Positions 14,755-20,059 of a DNA stretch of 20,059 nt are shown piece after piece (the first letter of the stretch is position 1; every line of letters starts with the position of its first letter). The stretch comes from Bacillota bacterium. GTDB taxonomy: Bacteria; Bacillota; Bacilli; Alicyclobacillales; SLC66. The position numbers were made by a program, and so were the translations under genes. The stretch spans positions 1 to 20,059 of the forward strand of contig JAKACU010000034.1 in NCBI GenBank assembly GCA_021821185.1, given 5' to 3'. The notes under the pieces were generated by a model, which was given only the letters and a program-made list of their open reading frames with translations, was not told the DNA's origin and did no database searches.

Positions 14755-15404
14755 TGAACTTCGATAGGGAAAAGTTGCGCGAAGCTCTGACTCTTTATGT
14801 CGTTACTGATGATCGCCCTGATCATGATGAACTTTTGTATGTATTGCGACAGGCACTTGAAGGTGGAGTAACTTCGATTCAATTACGCAGAAAGCATGAG
14901 GATGGACGAGCGCTTGTAAAGCTTGGCCGAGAGATTCGTTGCCTTACACAGGAATTTAACGCGTACTATCTTGTCAATGATCGCGTGGACATCGCTTTGC
15001 TTACCGATGCTGACGGTGTACACGTCGGGCAATCGGATATAAGTTGCCGTGATGCTCGGGCGCTTTTGGGTCCGCAACGAATCATTGGAGTCTCAGCAGG
15101 TTGTGTTAAGGATGCTGTCGAAGCGCAGCAAGATGGTGCCGACTATCTGGGGATAGGGTCGATGGTTGAGACGGCTACTAAACCCGATGCCGACTTGTGC
15201 AGTCTCGAAGAGTTGCATAAAATAGGAAAAGCCGTTTCCATTCCTATAGTTACGATTGGTGGCATGACAAAAGACAATACATCTGCTATGGTGAAAGCAG
15301 GCGCATGCGGAGTTGCCGTCGTATCCGCGATTATGCATGCTACAGACCCGCGTGAACAAGCAACGATCATGCAGCGCATTGTTCGCGTCACTCGATTTGC
15401 ATAG
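14754..15404 (+). CDS. thiE: Thiamine phosphate synthase
   Basis: A 216-residue TIM-barrel enzyme that joins HMP-PP and thiazole phosphate to thiamin phosphate. Family motifs in order are LYVVTD (14-19), SIQLRRK, VNDRVDIAL, DADGVHVGQSD, IGVSAG, GADYLGIG, TKPDA, PIVTIGGM and GVAVVSAI, covering the phosphate- and pyrimidine-binding loops. Length is typical. The ATG shares its A with the stop of the thiM remnant (TAATG), and there is no strong ribosome site of its own, so its translation originally relied on coupling to thiM. It is the last gene under the TPP riboswitch. No terminator stem is evident between its stop and the cobalamin aptamer ten bases on. Confidence 0.95.
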   Translation: MNFDREKLREALTLYVVTDDRPDHDELLYVLRQALEGGVTSIQLRRKHEDGRALVKLGREIRCLTQEFNAYYLVNDRVDIALLTDADGVHVGQSDISCRDARALLGPQRIIGVSAGCVKDAVEAQQDGADYLGIGSMVETATKPDADLCSLEELHKIGKAVSIPIVTIGGMTKDNTSAMVKAGACGVAVVSAIMHATDPREQATIMQRIVRVTRFA

Positions 15405-15413
15405 CTATAACAA

Positions 15414-15569
15414 CTTTCAGGTGCTCCGTTTTGCGGAGAGAATAGGGAAACCGGTTAAAATCCGGTGCGGTCCCGCCACTGTACACAGCCTAGAGTCGAC
15501 CGTCACCACCGCCAAATGCGTGAGAAGGTGATGAAAGTCGCGCTGTAAGCCAGGAGACCTGCCTGAAAG
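15414..15569 (+). promoter_or_regulatory. Cobalamin riboswitch
   Basis: The closing stem CTTTCAGG (15414-15421) pairs with CCTGAAAG (15562-15569). Core signatures are GGGAAACCGG (15447-15456), CGGTCCCGCCACTGT (15468-15482) and the B12 box AAGCCAGGAGACCTGCC (15547-15563). It begins only ten bases after thiE, so the promoter is either inside thiE or shared with the thi operon. It governs the downstream cob genes. Confidence 0.96.
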
Positions 15570-15641
15570 GGGTGCGTGAAACCTTCGCGGAGGGGTTTAA
15601 CGGTGATGATCGCCTATACTTTGTGCCAATATCACGCGATT

Positions 15642-15682
15642 AGCCGAAACCTTTAACACGAGGGTTTCGGCTTTTGTCATTT
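15642..15682 (+). terminator. Riboswitch-controlled terminator
   Basis: AGCCGAAACC (15642-15651) and GGTTTCGGCT (15663-15672) form a perfect 10-bp stem followed by T-rich TTTTGTCATTTT. It lies between the cobalamin aptamer and cblS. Upstream segments AAACC (15579-15583) and GGTTT (15594-15598) can pair with each other or with the terminator arms. Confidence 0.8.
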
Positions 15683-15712
15683 TCTATACTTCATCTCAGA
15701 AAGGGGTGGCTT

Positions 15713-16489
15713 ATGAATAATTTTTCCTTTCCTTTAGAAGTCAAACAATGTCGGGATCTTACATGCATCAAGGTGCCACCGGATAATTCTGTGGTCGTTG
15801 CCTGTGATTCCCTAGGGGGCATTGGAGAAAAAAGTCATGATGCTTATAAAACGGATCCGAAGACGCTTGGGCATTTTGCTCTGCGGGTGCCCTTGATGGA
15901 AGTTTTGGCGAGTGGGGCTATCCCGTTTCTTGTCATTGATACACTAAGCATTGAATCTGGTGAGATGAGCGAAAGGATTCTACGAGGCATGCAAGACTTG
16001 TTATGTGATGTGGGACTGCTCGAACAGGTTCGTTTTAATGGCAGCACGGAGGATAATGTGATAACGGTTCAGACAGGACTTGGTGTAACTGTACTTGGCT
16101 ATGTAAAGAGTGATGACTTGAAACTGGGGATTTCACGGGAGGGACAGTCCTTAGTCTTGGCAGGATTACCCAAAAGTGCACCTCGAGATGCTATCGTTGT
16201 GGGTGACAAAGAGATACTCGATATCAACGATCTGATCAAGTTACGACAGCACGCAGAAGTATTTGACATTGTGCCTGTTGGATCACATGGCGTTCGCTAT
16301 GAGGTCGAGCAGTTAGCAGCATCTTCAGGACTACCATTTACCTTGTTTATGGCAGAGCCATGGCTTGAATACTCCGGTGGTCCGAGCACTTGTGCTTTAC
16401 TATCCTGTCATGCAAGTGCGGTAGAAAGGCTGGCATCGCTCATCAACGCGCCGATGCTGGAAATAGGAGCACTTACAGTCTACATGTAG
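15713..16489 (+). CDS. cblS: PurM-like kinase, probably alpha-ribazole kinase
   Basis: A 258-residue protein of the AIR synthase (PurM) superfamily type: an N-terminal region with VVACDSLGGIGEKSHD (28-43), where PurM proteins carry their Asp-Gly nucleotide loop, then a C-terminal half with GPSTCALLSC. In Listeria and Geobacillus such a protein, CblS, phosphorylates alpha-ribazole to its 5'-phosphate, replacing the CobT route. The assignment here rests on fold resemblance, on first position behind the cobalamin riboswitch and on the cob genes that follow. CblT, the alpha-ribazole transporter usually paired with it, is not in the window. AAGGGGTGG (15701-15709) precedes the ATG; upstream in-frame codons to 15674 overlap the terminator tail. 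An unrelated PurM-like enzyme of cobamide metabolism cannot be excluded. Confidence 0.72.
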   Translation: MNNFSFPLEVKQCRDLTCIKVPPDNSVVVACDSLGGIGEKSHDAYKTDPKTLGHFALRVPLMEVLASGAIPFLVIDTLSIESGEMSERILRGMQDLLCDVGLLEQVRFNGSTEDNVITVQTGLGVTVLGYVKSDDLKLGISREGQSLVLAGLPKSAPRDAIVVGDKEILDINDLIKLRQHAEVFDIVPVGSHGVRYEVEQLAASSGLPFTLFMAEPWLEYSGGPSTCALLSCHASAVERLASLINAPMLEIGALTVYM

Positions 16490-16553
16490 AGTAGAAGAGG
16501 GAATTGTGACGGAGTCGGGCAATCAAGCGTGGAAATGATGGGAGGATGCTATC

Positions 16554-17099
16554 TTGAGTCTAGCGCTAGTACTGGGTGGTGCGCGTAGCGGTAAGAGTCG
16601 TTTTGCTGAACATTTGGCACAAGATCGGGTGTCCGTGCTTACAAGGCGCATGTTGTACGTCGCAACGGCACAGATCAGCGACGATGAGATGGCGCATCGC
16701 GTGCAGGAACATCAAAGCCGAAGAGGTGAGGGATGGTATACGGTAGAGGAACCGTTACATGTGGGCCATTTACTGCAAGAACAAGCGGACTGGCCAGTTG
16801 TCGTGGTCGACTGTCTATCGTTGTTGCTCAACAATTGGATTTGGATGGAAGATTGTGATGAGAATCAATTTTTGCAACGACAAAATGACTTAGTCGATTC
16901 ATTATCCCATTACGTAGGTCAGGTGATCTGTGTCAGCAATGAGGTTGGTCAGGGGATCGTACCCGATAATGCGTTGGCTCGACAATATCGAGATTGGTTG
17001 GGTTGGCTCAATCAAGCGGTAGCTAAGGTGGCTGATGAGGTTTTTTGGGTTGTTGCGGGGATACCCGTGGATGTGAAAAAATTTGAGGCCAGGGTATGA
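16554..17099 (+). CDS. cobU: Adenosylcobinamide kinase / adenosylcobinamide-phosphate guanylyltransferase
   Basis: A 181-residue bifunctional enzyme that phosphorylates adenosylcobinamide and then makes AdoCbi-GDP. The P-loop is GGARSGKS at residues 8-15, followed by YVATAQ and EHQSRRGEGWYTVEEP, the region of the guanylylated His, then VVDCLSLLLNNW (Walker B) and SNEVGQGIVPDNALARQYRD. Length matches Salmonella CobU. The TTG at 16554 is chosen because GGGAGG lies eight bases before it and an ATG at the SD itself stops after three codons. Its stop overlaps the cbiB ATG in ATGA. The 64-base gap after cblS shows no hairpin of note. Confidence 0.95.
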   Translation: MSLALVLGGARSGKSRFAEHLAQDRVSVLTRRMLYVATAQISDDEMAHRVQEHQSRRGEGWYTVEEPLHVGHLLQEQADWPVVVVDCLSLLLNNWIWMEDCDENQFLQRQNDLVDSLSHYVGQVICVSNEVGQGIVPDNALARQYRDWLGWLNQAVAKVADEVFWVVAGIPVDVKKFEARV

Positions 17100-18073
17100 G
17101 CCATTGGTTACTGGCAGGTATGGCGCTTACCGTAGATCAGTGGTTAGGTGATCCATCTTGGTTGCCTCATCCTGTGATCGTTATCGGGCGAATGATAAAC
17201 TACTGTGATCGTTTGTTCAACCGTAGCACGTTTTCATCACGAGGTGTTAAACGGTTACTGGGATTGCTGACTGTGCTTATCGTAGTCGGCAGTACAGGGA
17301 CATTTTGTTGGGTGATTTTGCGGCTCTTGGCTTGGCTTTCTCCTTGGTTAAGCTTTTTTGCCGCCATCACAATCACATGGACTACAGTCGCGTCGCGCGG
17401 GTTGCGAGAGGCAGGTCAGGATGTGCATCGTGCGCTGCTTGAAGATGGAGTTACATCGGCTAGGCAACGCATAGCCATGTACGTGGGTCGAGATACAAGT
17501 AGCTTATCTGAACAGGGAATCATTCGCGCGGTGGTTGAGACACTCGCGGAAAATATCGTGGATGCGATCGTTTCACCTTTATTTTTTGCGTGTCTTGGTG
17601 GGGCTCCTTTGGCGATCTCTTATCGGACCATAAATACGCTTGATTCGATGATTGGCTATAAGAATAACAGGTATCAGGATTTTGGATGGGCTGCTGCGAG
17701 GTTGGATGATGTGGCAAATTATATTCCGGCAAGACTTACGATTATCTTCTTGCTGTTTGCGATCGGATTGTGTCGATTGGACGTACGTGGGGCATGGAAA
17801 GTTATGGTTCGCGATCGACATAACCACCCGAGTCCAAATGGTGGTATACCGGAAAGTATGGTAGCGGGCGCACTAGGTATTCAACTTGGTGGTGTAAATT
17901 ATTATGGCGGCATCCTACATGCTCGCGGTTTATTGGGCGATCCTGATCGTCAGCTTGATGAACAAGATATTGTTAACGTTATACGCTTGGTAAACTTTGT
18001 GACGGCTTTCTTGATTGCCATCTTATTTATTTTGGGTGGAAATGTCATCGTTTTTGGGAGGGCATGGTCTTAA
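17096..18073 (+). CDS. cbiB: Adenosylcobinamide-phosphate synthase
   Basis: A 325-residue membrane enzyme that attaches aminopropanol phosphate to adenosylcobyrate. Conserved segments in order are DQWLGDPSWLPHPVIVIGRM near the N-terminus, VETLAENIVDAIVSPLFF, GYKNNRYQDFGWAAARLDDV, and HPSPNGGIPESMVAGALG. Hydrophobic segments lie around residues 55-95, 155-175, 215-230 and 300-320. Its length is in the usual range of 310-325. Its substrate is made by CobD, encoded two genes downstream. It is coupled to cobU by an ATGA overlap and to cobS by TAATG. Confidence 0.95.
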   Translation: MSHWLLAGMALTVDQWLGDPSWLPHPVIVIGRMINYCDRLFNRSTFSSRGVKRLLGLLTVLIVVGSTGTFCWVILRLLAWLSPWLSFFAAITITWTTVASRGLREAGQDVHRALLEDGVTSARQRIAMYVGRDTSSLSEQGIIRAVVETLAENIVDAIVSPLFFACLGGAPLAISYRTINTLDSMIGYKNNRYQDFGWAAARLDDVANYIPARLTIIFLLFAIGLCRLDVRGAWKVMVRDRHNHPSPNGGIPESMVAGALGIQLGGVNYYGGILHARGLLGDPDRQLDEQDIVNVIRLVNFVTAFLIAILFILGGNVIVFGRAWS

Positions 18074-18834
18074 TGAAGAATCCCCTTCGACGATGGTATC
18101 GAGAATTTATGCTTGCCATGCAGTTTGCAACGACTTTACCCGCGGTTCAAATTCATGATGTTACTGAACAAGAAGTGGTGGATAGTGTGATCTGGTTTCC
18201 CGTACTAGGAGCGATTCTAGGAGGAACTCTTATGCTGTCATTTCGGGTTTTGCATGCGGGACTTGCGCCTTGGCCGACAGCTCTACTTGTCGTCGTTCTC
18301 TATACCCTACTTACGGGAGCACTGCATATCGACGGTCTTATGGATACAGCAGATGCGGTAGGCAGTCGCGCAAAGAGGGAGCGGGCGCTAGAAATCATGC
18401 GCGATAGTCGCGTCGGTGCGATGGGAGCTATAGCAGGGTGTCTTTTATTGATTGGCAAGGTGGTGGCAATAGCTTCCCTGCCGCTAAATCACTCAGAAGC
18501 CTTGATCGCCGTTCTTACGATCTCCCGAGCGGCGATGGTATGGTCTATGACGATTGCCCCAAGTGCACGTGGGAACGAGGGCTTGGCAGGAATGTATGCG
18601 CAAAAAATTCCCCGTACTACGAGTTTTATTGCCGGAGCATTTGCCCTTGTCGTGAGTGTGGCTACGTTTGGCTGGATTCTTGGTATTGCTGTTGTCGGTT
18701 TTGCAGGTATTGCTACCTTTTTATTCGTGGGTTGGATGCGAAAACGATTTGGTGGCATGACTGGTGACACGTATGGAGCGTTACATGAGTTGATTGAGTT
18801 AGGTGGTTTACTATTTTTGACGGCTACTTTCTAA
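18073..18834 (+). CDS. cobS: Cobalamin synthase (AdoCbi-GDP:alpha-ribazole transferase)
   Basis: A 253-residue polytopic membrane protein performing the last joining step: AdoCbi-GDP plus alpha-ribazole or its phosphate to adenosylcobalamin or its phosphate. The hallmark LHIDGLMDTADAVGS (Asp-rich, metal binding) is followed by ALEIMRDSRVGAMGAIAG, and a late RFGGMTGDTYGAL with a second acidic site. I take the ATG at 18073 because it shares its A with the cbiB stop and GGGAGG (18056-18061) lies 11 bases upstream. The ATG at 18064 is only two bases beyond that site and would add three residues. At least five hydrophobic helices are visible. Confidence 0.94.
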   Translation: MKNPLRRWYREFMLAMQFATTLPAVQIHDVTEQEVVDSVIWFPVLGAILGGTLMLSFRVLHAGLAPWPTALLVVVLYTLLTGALHIDGLMDTADAVGSRAKRERALEIMRDSRVGAMGAIAGCLLLIGKVVAIASLPLNHSEALIAVLTISRAAMVWSMTIAPSARGNEGLAGMYAQKIPRTTSFIAGAFALVVSVATFGWILGIAVVGFAGIATFLFVGWMRKRFGGMTGDTYGALHELIELGGLLFLTATF

Positions 18835-18852
18835 CAAGGTGTGAGGTGCGCC

Positions 18853-19920
18853 ATGGAACACGGAGGCAAAATTTATCAATACGCGACGGCGACAAAGCTT
18901 GCAGTCGGAGAAATCTTGGATTGTAGTGCAAACATCAATCCATTGGGCCCACCTCAAGGTGTGCAAGAGGCAATCGTAAAAGCGTTCGATGCGATACGGT
19001 ACTATCCGGATAGCGATCATGAAGACGTTCGACGGGCGATAGCCAATCGATTTGCTATCGAAAAGGATGCTATTTTGTGCGGCAATGGCGCTACAGAAAT
19101 TATTGAAGTTTTGATTAAAGGGCTCAGGCCTGGTCGCGTCATTGTGCTAGAGCCAGCATTTTCTGAGTACGCTGCAACTGCAAACAGATTGTTCTGCCCG
19201 GTCGTTTCATGCTCGCTTTTTGACGGAGACACCTTTGCCCTACCGATCGTGCAACTCGATTCCATGTTACATAGCGGGGATCTACTTTTCATCAATCACC
19301 CGCATAACCCTTCTGGAACTTCATGGTCCTTGCCATCGTGGATTACGGCAGTTATCTCGTGGGCTAAAAGGGGGGTTTCCATCGCCATCGATGAATCATT
19401 TGCAGATTTTTTGCCACAAGACGACCCGAGGACGCTCATGCAACATGCGGCGACGACGCCCAATTTGTTTGTGATTCGATCGGCGACGAAAATCTTTAGT
19501 ATCCCTGGATTGCGATTCGGTTTTCTTGTGACCACGCGTGAAAAAATCGCAGCATTAAGAGCGTACAGAGACCCCTGGAGTGTGAATCAGCTTGCACAAA
19601 TTGCAGCTTTCATCAGCTATCAAGATCAGCATTTTATGATGGAAACGGCAACGTGGCTGGAAAATGCTCATCGTTATATGCAAGATGCTTGGGCAACGGA
19701 TGAACGATGGCGTATATTTCCCACTGCGGTGAATTTTTTTCTGCTCCGTTTTGCTTCGCCAAACGTATCTCGTCATGTTCAAGCTAAGTTAATGGAACAA
19801 AGGATTTTTGTGCGTTCTTGTGGAAATTTTGAAGAGCTAACAGATGCCTATGTTCGGATAGCGCTTTTATCGCCTAAAGATAATGAACGTGTTTTTCGAG
19901 CAGTCTGTAATGCAATATAA
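18853..19920 (+). CDS. cobD: L-threonine-O-3-phosphate decarboxylase, HisC-like PLP enzyme
   Basis: A 355-residue fold-type I PLP enzyme. SANINPLGPP near residue 25, NGATEII, HNPSGTSW, IDESFADF and SATKIFSIPGLRFGF fit CobD/HisC; Lys 213 in SATK is the Schiff-base lysine and the Arg of GLRFGF binds the carboxylate. The SANINPLG opening and the cob setting favour CobD over histidinol-phosphate aminotransferase. It yields (R)-1-amino-2-propanol phosphate for CbiB. The ATG at 18853 follows GAGGTG (18843-18848). A GTG at 18841 would add four residues and overlap the ribosome site. The end overlaps the next gene by 11 bases. Confidence 0.88.
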   Translation: MEHGGKIYQYATATKLAVGEILDCSANINPLGPPQGVQEAIVKAFDAIRYYPDSDHEDVRRAIANRFAIEKDAILCGNGATEIIEVLIKGLRPGRVIVLEPAFSEYAATANRLFCPVVSCSLFDGDTFALPIVQLDSMLHSGDLLFINHPHNPSGTSWSLPSWITAVISWAKRGVSIAIDESFADFLPQDDPRTLMQHAATTPNLFVIRSATKIFSIPGLRFGFLVTTREKIAALRAYRDPWSVNQLAQIAAFISYQDQHFMMETATWLENAHRYMQDAWATDERWRIFPTAVNFFLLRFASPNVSRHVQAKLMEQRIFVRSCGNFEELTDAYVRIALLSPKDNERVFRAVCNAI

Positions 19921-20059
19921 AACGGGGAGCCTCTGTGGGATAGGTGTTGCTCATGGTACCTTTGGGGAACTTCTGCAGGGTGAGTACAACGGATCCTCTT
20001 TTTTGGTGACACTACCGATTGCAAACAAAAGCACGGCTGTCTTTATTCCGGATAAGATA
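19910..20059 (+). CDS. pduX: GHMP-family kinase, probably L-threonine kinase (5' end only)
   Basis: Fifty codons from ATG 19910 to the window edge, the rest lying outside. The sequence GVAHGTFGELLQG followed by SFLVTLPIANKS matches the start of the GHMP kinase PduX (CPGTCGEL-QG, LVTLPI). PduX phosphorylates free L-threonine to threonine phosphate, the substrate of CobD encoded just upstream. The 11-base overlap with cobD supports shared expression. A Ser/Thr at the position of the usual Pro-Gly-Ser is altered (AHGTFGE rather than CPGSCGE). The ribosome site before the ATG is weak. The ATP-binding loop lies beyond the window, so the exact kinase type is inferred from context. Confidence 0.75.
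   Translation, partial: MQYKTGSLCGIGVAHGTFGELLQGEYNGSSFLVTLPIANKSTAVFIPDKI

Noticed and set aside
1..20059. CRISPR array, rRNA, complete insertion sequence or replication origin
   Set aside because: No regularly spaced repeats, rRNA core sequence, paired terminal repeats with transposase, or DnaA box cluster was seen.

Overview
The window reads like a chromosomal segment of a low-to-mid GC Gram-positive bacterium of the Bacillota, most likely a Bacilli lineage near Alicyclobacillaceae. The grounds are strong GGAGG-type ribosome sites, frequent TTG and GTG starts, chromosomally encoded CCA ends on the tRNAs, a TPP and a cobalamin riboswitch, and a cobamide salvage operon that begins with a CblS-like kinase. 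The genus is inference; no 16S or other marker gene is present.

Layout. (1) 1-2250: the 3' end of trpG, overlapping a complete trpE, then a small membrane protein whose ribosome site is buried in a perfect 11-bp hairpin. (2) 2288-2648: a tRNA operon Ser(GGA)-Met(CAT)-Thr(CGT) closed by an intrinsic terminator. On the opposite strand against it lies the C-terminal stub of a tyrosine recombinase, the remains of an element probably integrated at tRNA-Thr. (3) 2814-3295: about 480 bases without a convincing gene, ending in the leader of the kdp operon. (4) 3296-12374: one long, tightly coupled operon for high-affinity K+ uptake: a 27-residue membrane peptide, kdpF (25 residues), kdpA, kdpB, kdpC, and a two-component system. 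The usual single KdpD is split in two. One soluble protein carries the KdpD N-terminal domain plus Usp domain twice in tandem, and a separate membrane histidine kinase carries DUF4118, GAF-like, HisKA and HATPase regions; kdpE follows. (5) 12371-13354, minus strand: an exported alpha/beta hydrolase whose stop codon overlaps the kdpE stop. (6) 13459-15404: a promoter, a TPP riboswitch with a recognisable anti-aptamer strand, thiD, a collapsed thiM remnant and thiE. (7) 15414-20059: a cobalamin riboswitch and terminator controlling cblS-cobU-cbiB-cobS-cobD and the start of an L-threonine kinase gene (pduX-like).

How the genes work together. The Kdp block makes the K+ pump and its own regulator. 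The thi block makes HMP-PP and joins it to the thiazole, but has lost the thiazole salvage kinase. The cob block assembles the lower part of adenosylcobamide: aminopropanol phosphate from threonine (threonine kinase, CobD), its attachment (CbiB), nucleotide activation of the corrinoid (CobU), alpha-ribazole phosphorylation (CblS) and final joining (CobS). This is a salvage-type set, with no corrin ring synthesis genes in view.

The most unusual items are the split KdpD with a duplicated sensor module, the relic of thiM still translationally positioned between thiD and thiE, and the readable switching elements of the two riboswitches.
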